Shown here: positions 8,237-16,871 of the stretch, in pieces
How positions within the stretch are numbered: the first letter of the stretch is position 1
How the letters are laid out: every line of letters begins with the position of its first letter
NCBI RefSeq assembly: GCF_001877035.1
Contig: NZ_CP015756.1
Coordinates: 735,001-799,000 of the forward strand
Source of the DNA: Clostridium estertheticum subsp. estertheticum
GTDB taxonomy: Bacteria > Bacillota > Clostridia > Clostridiales > Clostridiaceae
Length of the DNA stretch: 64,000 nt
Direction: 5' to 3'
The notes under the pieces: generated by a model
What the model was told of the DNA's origin: nothing
Databases searched by the model: none
What the model saw: only the letters and a program-made list of their open reading frames with translations
Program-made: the position numbers and the translations under genes

Positions 8237-8694
8237 TAAAAATGTATCGAGTAGTACTCAGTGCTATTATGATGGAGTAGTAAGTTATAATAATTATACA
8301 TGTTGTTAAAACGTTTACAAACAGCCGTTAAATAATAAATTATGTAGTGCTGATCTCGTTAATATCATTGGTGATTGATTACAATTCAATTTTTTAAATT
8401 TAGGAGTCGTCTCAAGTCTTTTTCTCCATTTTATTTTGGAGCGTGTCATTTTGACTAAACTTTTAATAGCATCAGATTTAATTTTAATTTTATATGTTAA
8501 TAATATTTTAATCACCTCACTTATTATAGATATTAGTATCTTTAAATTTTAGAAATTTAAAATACTATCCAGTTAATATATATTTTTATTATAACATTTA
8601 AAGCATTATATAACAATCGAATCGTTTACAACCGTTGGTTTTTATGATTCGTTTACATCGGGTGGTTTTAAAATTATTTAATTAGTGAATTTGC
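8237..8694. other. Gene-poor stretch with CGTTTACA repeats
   Basis: No convincing gene. Two imperfect 27-bp tandem copies (8619-8645 and 8646-8672, 21 of 27 bases equal) share TCGTTTACA, and a third CGTTTACA lies at 8309. A 66-codon minus-strand frame at 8315-8515 is basic but lacks a separate ribosome site and resembles nothing I recognise. Confidence 0.4.
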
Positions 8695-9591
8695 TTATAT
8701 AAACAAAAGCGAAATACCTAACAAAGTTATAATTGCCCCAAATATTTCTCTTGGGAAAATTCTTTCCTTAAACACAATAATTGAAACAGGTATTAGTAGT
8801 ATTGGAGTTATTGATGTTATTGTTGAAACTACTCCAGTTGATGCATGTTGAACAGCGAGTAAAGAGAGGGATACTCCTACAAATGGACCAAATAGTGAAC
8901 CAATAGAGATGTATTTCATTGCTCTCCTGTCTTTAACTGCAACAATTAGCTCACCCCACTTCTTTAATACAGAAATGACAATTGAAAAACCAATAATTGC
9001 TGCTATAATTCTAATTTGAGTTGCAGCAAACGGATCATAGGATCCCATTCCAAACTTACTAAAAACAAGACCAAAAGCTTGTCCTAATGCACCTATAAAA
9101 GCATATACTAATCCCTTAATTGGATGAGATAACCTTACTTTTTTATTACCTGGATTTTTAGTTAGGATTACAAGAGCGATACCAACAATAGTTATTATCA
9201 TCCCCGAAAGCCCGAGCACCGTAATTTTCTCACCCATTAGAAAGAATCCTGTAATCGCTGTTATTGGTGGTACCGTTGACATAATTAACATTGATATACG
9301 TGCGCCAACCTCAACATATGCCTGAAACAAAAATAGATCACCTATAACAAAACCAATTATTCCTGAAAAGGTTAACCAGAACCAGGCAGAACTGGAAGCA
9401 TCTATTGGCAAGATCATTCCTCTAGTAAATAAATTATAAATTGATATTAATATAAATGCTATAACAAGTCTTATTAAATTTACTGATATAGAACCGACTT
9501 TTTTTCCTGCGGCTTCAAATGATACAGCAGTAATTGTCCAACATAATGCAGTTGCAAGTGCAGCCATTTCGCCTAAGTGTGATTGAAACAT
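8695..9591 (-). CDS. EamA/DMT-superfamily transporter
   Basis: 298 residues, ten predicted helices in two five-helix EamA repeats (about residues 8-143 and 155-297). The first repeat has the typical ALCWTITAVSFEAAGKK opening and the YVEVGARISMLIMSTVPPITAITGFFLMGEKIT segment; the second ends VSTITSITPILLIPVSIIVFKERIFPREIFGAIITLLGISLLF. The protein is an inner-membrane carrier for a small metabolite, often an amino acid or nucleotide derivative. The substrate cannot be read from sequence. A GGAG site lies nine bases before the ATG. Confidence 0.88.
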   Translation of the reverse strand: MFQSHLGEMAALATALCWTITAVSFEAAGKKVGSISVNLIRLVIAFILISIYNLFTRGMILPIDASSSAWFWLTFSGIIGFVIGDLFLFQAYVEVGARISMLIMSTVPPITAITGFFLMGEKITVLGLSGMIITIVGIALVILTKNPGNKKVRLSHPIKGLVYAFIGALGQAFGLVFSKFGMGSYDPFAATQIRIIAAIIGFSIVISVLKKWGELIVAVKDRRAMKYISIGSLFGPFVGVSLSLLAVQHASTGVVSTITSITPILLIPVSIIVFKERIFPREIFGAIITLLGISLLFI

Positions 9592-9638
9592 CTAACATTA
9601 CTCCATTCTCCTTGTTCTTCAAGGATTAGTTTAGCTTA

Positions 9639-10481
9639 TTATCTTTCTATAAATTCTTTGTATATATCTAATGTATCTTCTGGCTGCTTTCGGGTGTACC
9701 ATCTATAGGCAAAAATTAAAATTGTAATCCCTACAAGGAAAAATATACTACGAATTATCATGGAATACTTTCCACTTAATAATTGGAAGGACCCTGAAGT
9801 TGTAATTGCAACAGAATTATTTATAAAGTGTGCAAATATACATAAATATATTGAATCCGAGCTTAAGTAGATAGCTCCAATAATTAAGCCTAATAAAAAT
9901 GCGTTTATGCCCTGGGGAATATTCATATGGGCTAATGCAAAAATTAAGGCGGATATTATAAGTGCTAAGTTTGGATTCATTTTATTTGCCATACCCTTTA
10001 GCAATATCCCCCTAATAATGACTTCCTCATATATAGGTGCTATAACAGCAACTGAAAGTATCAGAATAATAGGTGAAATAGACATTTCTCCAAAGGCTTG
10101 ACTTATAAAATCGGGCATAGGTATCTTATCAACCAAGTAAATTAAGCTATTATCGTACGCTAAACGAAAGCCTATAATAATTATAGCAACACGAATAAAT
10201 TTTTTCTTATCTAAACTTTGTTTTCGGGGCATGTCGTAGGACATTTTACTATACAATTTTAATAAAAAAGTAATAACAAAAAATTTAATTATTACATCTG
10301 CTACAAGGTCTATATATGGTAATACAGTTGAATATTTTTTAGAAAGTATATTGATAATAACTATAGGTATTTGTCCTAATAATTCTAACAAAACTGTTAG
10401 AATCATTATAAAAAACGCTTTTTTTATTGTCATTTCTTTAATGCTTATAGTTCCTTTTTCTATGTTCCTTAAAAAATTCAT
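9639..10481 (-). CDS. CPBP-family intramembrane glutamic endopeptidase
   Basis: 280 residues with about seven to eight helices. The three CPBP (Abi/CAAX) motifs are present: EEVIIRG near residue 153, HMNIP near 185 and HFINNS near 218, supplying the paired glutamates and histidines of Rce1-like proteases. In Firmicutes these proteins are often linked to bacteriocin self-immunity or surface-protein processing. It sits 47 bases from the EamA gene on the same strand and may be cotranscribed with it. No bacteriocin gene lies beside it; the nearest candidate is 30 kb away. Confidence 0.87.
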   Translation of the reverse strand: MNFLRNIEKGTISIKEMTIKKAFFIMILTVLLELLGQIPIVIINILSKKYSTVLPYIDLVADVIIKFFVITFLLKLYSKMSYDMPRKQSLDKKKFIRVAIIIIGFRLAYDNSLIYLVDKIPMPDFISQAFGEMSISPIILILSVAVIAPIYEEVIIRGILLKGMANKMNPNLALIISALIFALAHMNIPQGINAFLLGLIIGAIYLSSDSIYLCIFAHFINNSVAITTSGSFQLLSGKYSMIIRSIFFLVGITILIFAYRWYTRKQPEDTLDIYKEFIER

Positions 10482-10768
10482 AATATCACACTCTCAAACT
10501 TATTGTATTCTTTAACCTGATTTAGATTAATACTATTTAGATTATACTATATGTTTATTAAAATGTCGTTAACAATACAATTCCTCTTTAATAATAGTTT
10601 TTAATAGATCTACTATGGCTTAATTTAAAGGATAATTGAGTATGTCTGTTGAAATGTAGCAGAGTTATATTTTTATAATCGATACCTACTTTGATATTGC
10701 CATAAGCAAATACTTATTTTAAAAATATATTAGAACCAAATATTATGACGAAAATTGGAGGGAAAACG

Positions 10769-11237
10769 TTGGTTAGTGCATATAATAATTATGTTAATAA
10801 ATTGAGGACTTGCAAAGACTTAATTGAAGAACAAAATAAGTCAATAAAGATTTTGGTTTATTTTAGATTTTTTACCTTCGTAATTGATTTTAGTGTTACG
10901 GTCTATACTTTTATCATTAAAAGTTATTTGGTAAGTATAAGTGTTTTTCTTATTAGATGAATTATTTAAGGGAACTAATTCTATTGATAGACATGATGGA
11001 GCTACAGCATTAATAAAACAATTAGGTCAACAAGGTGCGTCAGGACTTATTTCTACTCACGACTTGGAATTGTGTGATTTACAATATGAGTATTTTAAAA
11101 TTAAGAATTATAACTTCCAAGAGTATTATGTAAATAATGAGATAAAATTTGACTATAAAATCCGAGACGGAGTATCAACTACTAAGAATGCTTTATATTT
11201 AATTAAGTTGGCGGGTATAGATTTAGATTTAGAATAG
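10769..11237 (+). pseudogene. MutS-like ATPase remnant with a large internal deletion
   Basis: A TTG at 10769, six bases after GGAGGG, opens a frame coding about 55 residues (SAYNNYVNKLRTCKDLIEEQ followed by a membrane helix). This resembles the start of membrane-anchored MutS-related proteins. After a break near 10935-10950 a different frame encodes 98 residues beginning FLLDELFKGTNSIDR, the Walker B and D-loop of MutS domain V, with STHDLELCDL and a normal C-terminus. The intact family is near 600 residues, so roughly 430 are missing, including Walker A. It cannot be a working ATPase. The two ends still lie in order, which points to an internal deletion. Confidence 0.8.
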
Positions 11238-11242
11238 TTGTA

Positions 11243-12127
11243 TTACAGATATTTGTTATCTTTATCTTTTAAGGAATAAACATTATATTCTTCCCAGATG
11301 CTCTCTAAAGTAGAAAATGTTTTTGCAACTTTTTCTTTTCCCCTTAATTCAACAGCTATGATTAATGCATTTATTACACTAAATGGTGCTACTAAGGAAT
11401 CAACAAAGGAAGTTATGTTACTTTGTGCTATTAACGTATAGTTAGCATTCGATGCTAAGGGAGATGATAGACTATCAGTAATTGCTACAACGATGCCATG
11501 TTTACTTCTAACGAATTCTAGAGCTTCGATTGTTCTTGTAGCATACCTAGCAAATCCTATCCCAATTATTATGTCTCGTTCATCAACATTAAACATCTGC
11601 TCAAATATATCACTAACACCATAGGCAACTACCTGGACATTTTCTAAAATAAGATTTAAATAAAAAGCTAAAAATCCTGCTAATGCAGAGGAACTTCTAA
11701 GTCCAATTATATATACCTTTCTAGCTTTAAATAATGAATTAACTATATTCTCAAAAGTTTGATTATTTATTTTCTCTAAAGTAACTCTAATATTTTCTAT
11801 ATCACCTTTTAAAACTTCGTCTAGTACATTTTCTTGAGTCATGGAGTCATAAGATAGGTTAAATCTTTGCATAGTAGTTAATTTATTTTTAATTAATTCC
11901 TGAAGAGATTTTTGTAGTTTAGGATAACCATTAAATCCGAACTCGTTTGCAAATCTTATAACAGTTGCTTCACTTACTCCTACACGAATACCTAATTTAG
12001 CGGCTGTCATAAATGCTGCTTTATCATAGTGTTTTAGAATATATTGAGCTATCAATTTTTGCCCTTTACTTAAACGTAGAAATTTAGCTTGAATAGATTT
12101 CATCAAATCTTGTTTGTTATTTTCCAA
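11243..12127 (-). CDS. RpiR/MurR-family transcriptional regulator
   Basis: About 294 residues, starting at a TTG near 12127 with AAGGA upstream; the ATG at 12103 is an alternative without a site. The N-terminal HTH_6 domain (LSKGQKLIAQYILKHYDKAAFMTAAKLGIRVGVSEATVIRFANEFGF) is followed by a SIS sugar-phosphate-binding domain from about residue 130, with KVYIIGLRSSSALAGFLAFYL and IGIGFARYATRTIEA. RpiR regulators sense phosphosugars or amino-sugar derivatives. No sugar gene is adjacent, and the divergent neighbour across 840 bases is aspartase, so the regulon is unclear. Confidence 0.88.
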   Translation of the reverse strand: MENNKQDLMKSIQAKFLRLSKGQKLIAQYILKHYDKAAFMTAAKLGIRVGVSEATVIRFANEFGFNGYPKLQKSLQELIKNKLTTMQRFNLSYDSMTQENVLDEVLKGDIENIRVTLEKINNQTFENIVNSLFKARKVYIIGLRSSSALAGFLAFYLNLILENVQVVAYGVSDIFEQMFNVDERDIIIGIGFARYATRTIEALEFVRSKHGIVVAITDSLSSPLASNANYTLIAQSNITSFVDSLVAPFSVINALIIAVELRGKEKVAKTFSTLESIWEEYNVYSLKDKDNKYL

Positions 12128-12966
12128 TCAACTCAATCCTTTCTATACAAATATTTAATTAATATAAACTAGTTACTCAAATTGTTATCAAAATAATTAT
12201 CTAAAACAAATTTCATTAATTTGCATTTATGATAATATACTATCATAAATTCAAAGGAGGATGCAATATGTGATAATTATATTTAAAGGCAAGCACGGAT
12301 TATTAAGATTTAAACAAACAAATAAATATACTTATGTGGATTTTATCTAAGATTTAGGGGTGAAATTCACTTTTTTAATTTTTGAAAAAAATATTTTTTA
12401 ATGTGAAATTCATAAATTGAAGTTTAGAAAAGTAATAATGAAACCTTATTGAAGAACCATTTTAAAGGTATAAAAATAATTGATTCTAACAGGTTTAAAT
12501 TGTATGAGAGGCATTAAATAATTATAAATGCAATGATGTAAACAATTTGGAATGATTAATTAACAGATGAACTTATGCATTGTGATTTGATAAAATAGTA
12601 AAGAAATCATAGTAACAAGGAGATAATTTCTAGTTATATCATAGTGCGTTGTGCTGTTTATTTTTTTATGCGAATTATTAATCGAAAAGTAAATCTAAAA
12701 TCAAATTAACATTATTCCTACAATAAACTAAATATTCTAAATATTTAGATATAAATAAATAGTCAGTAAAACTATACATAAATCAAAAAAGTATTTTTAA
12801 ATTTAATGACTTAAAACTTGTAATACCAATGCATACTGAGTAAAAAGTAATGGATTTAATTTAGTTATATCACTTATTAATAATGATTTAATGCATAGAA
12901 GTCAAGTTGACAATATTTATATATAATGTTATTGTAAGCCTATTAAAGCAAATGGGGGGTAATAAT
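12128..12966. other. Long AT-rich intergenic region
   Basis: Very AT-rich, with no convincing gene. A possible 26-codon GTG-started peptide is at 12270-12350, nine bases after AAAGGAGG; the strong ribosome site is immediately followed by ATG-TGA, which looks like a truncated start or leader. GTGAAATTCA occurs at both 12360 and 12400, one copy followed by a T run. Confidence 0.35.
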
Positions 12967-14394
12967 ATGAAAGAAAACATGCAGAAATTTAGAGTGGAAA
13001 GTGATTCTGTGGGATCTAAAAATGTACCTATAGAAGCATATTTTGGAGTTCAATCATTGAGAGCTTCAGAAAATTTTAATATTACAGGTAGAAGGATGCA
13101 CAAGGACCTAATAATTAGCCTTGCCCAAGTTAAAAAAGCAACAGCTATTACAAATAATGAAGCTGGTTTAATGAATAAAAAAATCAAAGACGCTATAGTA
13201 CAAACATGTGATGAAATAATAGCTGGTAAATTGCATGACGAATTTATAATTGATCCTATTCAAGGTGGAGCAGGTACATCGGGTAATATGAATGCCAATG
13301 AAGTAATTGCCAATAGAGCAAATGAAATATTAGGTGGTAAATTGGGTGCATATGATAAAGTTCATCCAAATGATCATGTGAATATGGGACAATCTACAAA
13401 TGATGTATTCCCAACAGCAGGTAAGATGGCAGCACTAAAACTCATTCCAAGGACGTTAGAGGAGTTAAGAAAACTTAATGATGTACTTATTGACAAGTCT
13501 AAAGAGTTTGATGATGTTATTAAAATGGGAAGAACTCAAATGCAAGATGCCGTACCTATTAGATTGGGCCAAGAATTCCATGCATATAGTTCAGTAATAA
13601 AAAGGACTATTTCTAGGATAGAAAAAGCAAGTGAAGGGTTAAAGATTGTAAATATGGGAGCTTCTGCTATAGGAACAGGAATAAATGTGGATACAGAGTA
13701 TTTAAAAAATATTGTACCAACAATTAATGCTGTTGTAAATTTAGATTTACATCAAGCAGAAGACTTAGTAGATGGAACACAAAATCTAGACGTTTTTGTG
13801 GATGTTTCATCAGCTCTTAAAACTTGTGCAGTAAGTTTATCCAAGATATCTAATGACTTAAGATTAATGTCTTCGGGTCCTAGAACAGGGTTTGGAGAAA
13901 TTAATCTTCCAGCGAAACAAAATGGATCCTCAATAATGCCAGGAAAGATAAATCCCGTAATTCCAGAAGTTATGAGCCAAGTCGCTTTCAATATAATAGG
14001 AAATGATATTACTATAACTATGGCAGCAGAAGCTGGACAATTAGAATTAAATGCATTTGAACCAGTTATATTCTATAATTTGTATGAGTCTATAGAAACA
14101 CTAGGTAATGGAGTTAATACTCTTAGAGAAAATTGTATTGCAGGTATTACGGCTAACAGGAAAAGATGTAAGTACTTGGTGGATAATAGTGTAGGTATAA
14201 TTACAGCAATAGTACCTCATGTAGGCTATAAGGTAGCTGCAAAAATTGCAGCTAGAGCTATTGCAACAGGGGAACCAATAAGTGAATTGGTACTTAAAGA
14301 GGGTATTTTAACGAAATTGCAGCTTAGTGAAATACTAGATACAATAGCAATGACTGAACCAGGAATAGCAGCAAAACATTTAATGGCTATATAA
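12967..14394 (+). CDS. aspA: Aspartate ammonia-lyase (aspartase)
   Basis: 475 residues, full length for the fumarase/aspartase superfamily. The start is the ATG at 12967, six bases after GGGGGGT. Substrate-binding segments are GGAGTSGNMNANEVIANRA, HPNDHVNMGQSTNDVFPTA and GRTQMQDAVPIRLGQEF; the catalytic-serine loop is GSSIMPGKINPVIPE near residue 320. The enzyme interconverts aspartate with fumarate and ammonia in the cytosol. Fumarase is the main alternative, but YFGVQSLRASENFNITG and MQDAVP are aspartase-like. A glutamate/dicarboxylate symporter lies 5 kb away. Confidence 0.93.
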   Translation: MKENMQKFRVESDSVGSKNVPIEAYFGVQSLRASENFNITGRRMHKDLIISLAQVKKATAITNNEAGLMNKKIKDAIVQTCDEIIAGKLHDEFIIDPIQGGAGTSGNMNANEVIANRANEILGGKLGAYDKVHPNDHVNMGQSTNDVFPTAGKMAALKLIPRTLEELRKLNDVLIDKSKEFDDVIKMGRTQMQDAVPIRLGQEFHAYSSVIKRTISRIEKASEGLKIVNMGASAIGTGINVDTEYLKNIVPTINAVVNLDLHQAEDLVDGTQNLDVFVDVSSALKTCAVSLSKISNDLRLMSSGPRTGFGEINLPAKQNGSSIMPGKINPVIPEVMSQVAFNIIGNDITITMAAEAGQLELNAFEPVIFYNLYESIETLGNGVNTLRENCIAGITANRKRCKYLVDNSVGIITAIVPHVGYKVAAKIAARAIATGEPISELVLKEGILTKLQLSEILDTIAMTEPGIAAKHLMAI

Positions 14395-14582
14395 ACTATT
14401 TTATTAACAATATATAACAATGGAATGAAGTATAAGAAAAAAAATAAGATTTTGAAACAATTCATGCCTGATATTCCTAAAATGGTTGAAGAGCACAGTG
14501 AGGCTTTGTGAAGGCTATCCTTGAATAATTCACTAAGCCTCATAGTAATTGTGACTTTCACGACGCTTTTTATTTGTGATTG

Positions 14583-15005
14583 CTAATTTATCTTATATTC
14601 ACTGCTTATATCAACATTATTTTTTACCATATTCCAAATAGGACATGAATATTCTTCCATGTTTTTTATAACCTTCTCAATATCATCTGCATGTACATCA
14701 TTAGATGTAAGTTCGAATTTTAAGTGTATACTTTTAAAATATTTCGGTAATGTTTCTTTTCTTTCACCTGAAGCACTTACATTTAATCCAGATACATTCT
14801 TATTCATCTTCCTTAGTAATAAAACCAAAGTCATTCCACTGCAAGTTGCTAGACTCATAAGAAATAATTCAAGTGGAGTATAACCATCTGCCTCACCTAA
14901 AGGTTGTATAGCATTTATAAATACATTATTGTTATCACGAGATATAGCTGAGAATTTCACCTCGTCATTTATTAGATCTGCTGTTACTGTTAAATTGTTA
15001 ATCAT
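14583..15005 (-). CDS. OsmC/Ohr-family protein
   Basis: 140 residues from the ATG at 15005, which has GGAGG six bases upstream. The OsmC fold is recognisable from GYTPLELFLMSLATCSGMTLVLLLRKM near residues 45-72, where the first peroxidatic cysteine (ATCSG) lies, and from the second cysteine in EEYSCPIWNMV near residue 125. Family members reduce organic hydroperoxides through these two cysteines or act in osmotic and oxidative stress. The general YhfA/OsmC type is likelier than Ohr. It is converged on by the aspartase gene and seems monocistronic. Confidence 0.88.
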   Translation of the reverse strand: MINNLTVTADLINDEVKFSAISRDNNNVFINAIQPLGEADGYTPLELFLMSLATCSGMTLVLLLRKMNKNVSGLNVSASGERKETLPKYFKSIHLKFELTSNDVHADDIEKVIKNMEEYSCPIWNMVKNNVDISSEYKIN

Positions 15006-15221
15006 AGTAAACCTCCTTGTATTCATTTTTATTTAACCCTTCAAACTCGCATTTAAGATAGTCTATAAGCAATTTCATCAAAGCATTTACTTTATTATTC
15101 CTCTCATATGTAATCATTATCTAATAATACCATAATATTATAAATAGTTAAACTTTAAAACCATTAGGGGATACAATATAATGGGATTTTATAAAAAATT
15201 TAATTTTATTTTTAAATTAAA

Positions 15222-15249
15222 TGAACCATTTAGCAGATATATCTATCTA
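15222..15249 (+). promoter_or_regulatory. Possible ECF-type promoter of the sigma gene
   Basis: TGAACC (15222-15227) and TATCTA (15244-15249) are 16 bases apart, about 60 bases before the sigma-factor start. The TGAAC -35 is typical of extracytoplasmic-function sigma factors, so this may be an autoregulated promoter. The -10 is not diagnostic. Confidence 0.3.
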
Positions 15250-15307
15250 ATTAGTGTAAAGCAAAAAGAGGTAGCGCTACAGTTTGCAAAGAAAGGTAGG
15301 AAGTCAA

Positions 15308-15796
15308 TTGAACAAGGCTATATTTACAGATAAAGTTCTTGAGATTCAATCTATTTTATATCATGTGTCTAAATCAATTTTGATTCATGAGCAGGATTGT
15401 GAGGATGCAGTTCAGGGGGCAATTTTAAAAGCCTATAACAAATTAGATACACTAAAGAATGAACAATATTTTAAAACATGGTTAGTTAGGATACTAATAA
15501 ATGAATGTTATAGTTTGAAAAGTAAAGAACATTCACAAGTACCTTATGAAGAATACTTTGAGTCTTATAGGGCTGATGATAAAAATGATTATAGTGAATT
15601 ATATATGGCCATTCAGAATTTACCTGAGCGTATTCGTATTACAATTGTTCTTTATTATGTAGATGGATATTCAGTAAAAGAAATTAAACAGATTTTAGGA
15701 ATACCCACTGGAACTGTAAAAAGCAGGTTATCAAAAGGACGAAAATCAATAAAAATAAAATTAGAGAATATGGAGGCGGATTATGGATTCCTATAA
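15308..15796 (+). CDS. ECF-type RNA polymerase sigma factor
   Basis: 162 residues when started at the TTG at 15308, just after AGGTAGGAAG; a TTG at 15284 is possible. Sigma region 2 spans about residues 8-75 with CEDAVQGAILKAYNKLDTLKNEQYFKTWLVRILINECYSL. Region 4 spans about 100-150 with LPERIRITIVLYYVDGYSVKEIKQILGIPTGTVKSRLSKGRKSIK. It overlaps the next gene by 14 bases; that gene encodes a one-helix membrane protein, the usual anti-sigma arrangement. The pair should control an envelope-stress regulon, probably including itself. Confidence 0.92.
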   Translation: MNKAIFTDKVLEIQSILYHVSKSILIHEQDCEDAVQGAILKAYNKLDTLKNEQYFKTWLVRILINECYSLKSKEHSQVPYEEYFESYRADDKNDYSELYMAIQNLPERIRITIVLYYVDGYSVKEIKQILGIPTGTVKSRLSKGRKSIKIKLENMEADYGFL

Positions 15797-16553
15797 TTGG
15801 AATAATATATTTCCAGATATACCTAAAAGTTTTAAAAATAAGGTAAGTGCAACATTAAGCAGTTTACCGGAAAAAAAGGAGAATGATGAAATGGAAAATA
15901 TAAAACTATATAAAAGAGGATCAATCAGGAAAAAAATTATCATTGCATTAGCAGCTACTATGGTAATAGGAACAACTGTATTTGCCGCAGGGAAAATACA
16001 GTCTATCAATTCAACCTCAAGTACTATACCAACATATACTACTATACCTACAGTAAAACAAGTGAAAAATGATTTTAAATTTAATCCTAAATTAGTTGAT
16101 AAGTTTGACAATGGATACACTTTTGCAGATGGATATACAGTCAATAATAAAGGCATTGATGAGAAAGGTAATTCTGTAAAAAAAACAAAATCCCTTGATT
16201 TTACGTATACAAAAGGTAATGACAAATTAGATCTTTCTATGGAAAACGGAATGTTCGAAGAAAAATCAAATAAAGAGACTGCTGTTGATACTTGTAACGG
16301 TATAGATTTATATTATAGTTCATCTGTTTACAAGGTTGTACCAGCAAATTATAAATTGACAGAGCAGGATAAGCAGGATAAATTGTCCGGTAAATATGTG
16401 TTCAGCTATGGAAGTGACAAGATAAAAATCTCTCAGTTTAAATATTTAGATTGGATGCAGGATGGAATTCATTATTCTTTATCAGCAATGAATTCTCATA
16501 TATCGAAAGATGAATTAGTTAAAATGGCACCTCAAGTTATCTCTACCAAATAA
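15783..16553 (+). CDS. Membrane-anchored anti-sigma factor with DUF4367-like domain
   Basis: 256 residues. The first 48 are cytoplasmic and contain WNNIFPDIPKSFKNKVSATLSSLPEK, which resembles the sigma-binding N-termini of clostridial anti-sigma factors. One membrane helix follows (IIIALAATMVIGTTVFAAG, about 52-70), then a 185-residue extracellular domain of the DUF4367 kind. It is translationally coupled to the ECF sigma factor upstream. The expected role is to hold the sigma factor at the membrane until a surface signal releases it. The signal is unknown. Confidence 0.83.
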   Translation: MDSYNWNNIFPDIPKSFKNKVSATLSSLPEKKENDEMENIKLYKRGSIRKKIIIALAATMVIGTTVFAAGKIQSINSTSSTIPTYTTIPTVKQVKNDFKFNPKLVDKFDNGYTFADGYTVNNKGIDEKGNSVKKTKSLDFTYTKGNDKLDLSMENGMFEEKSNKETAVDTCNGIDLYYSSSVYKVVPANYKLTEQDKQDKLSGKYVFSYGSDKIKISQFKYLDWMQDGIHYSLSAMNSHISKDELVKMAPQVISTK

Positions 16554-16569
16554 AAATGATGCTTTAATA

Positions 16570-16603
16570 AAAAATTACTAACTTTCAAGAGTTAGTAATT
16601 TTT
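16570..16603 (+). terminator. Terminator after the sigma/anti-sigma operon
   Basis: A perfect 14-bp stem (AAAAATTACTAACT and its complement) with loop TTCAAG ends in a T run, 16 bases after the anti-sigma stop. Confidence 0.75.
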
Positions 16604-16647
16604 CTGTAATAACTAGCTACAAGTTTATTTTACGTAACACAAATATT

Positions 16648-16682
16648 AAAAGTAGCTAAGATAAGTCTTAACTACTTTTTTT
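16648..16682 (+). terminator. Second terminator-like hairpin
   Basis: AAAAGTAGCTAAG pairs with CTTAACTACTTTT with one mismatch and is followed by a seven-T tract. It lies about 45 bases after the first terminator and may be a backup. The rest of 16554-16871 holds nothing else recognisable. Confidence 0.6.
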
Positions 16683-16871
16683 AGTTTCCTCAATATCAAT
16701 AGGGAGGATTTAAAAAATCGATTAATATATAAATCCTTTATTTTTTTTAAAAAAAATACTATAATTAATAATGATAACATATTAATTATAGCTACAAATA
16801 AAAATGTTAAAGACAAGCCACTTCAACTATAAATTTACGTAAAGTTTGTCTATAAATTGAGGAGTTTATAT

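Noticed and set aside
8315-8515. 66-codon minus-strand frame starting at a GTG
   Set aside because: The start codon lies within the only possible ribosome site, the product is basic and matches no family I know, and the region is repeat-bearing spacer.
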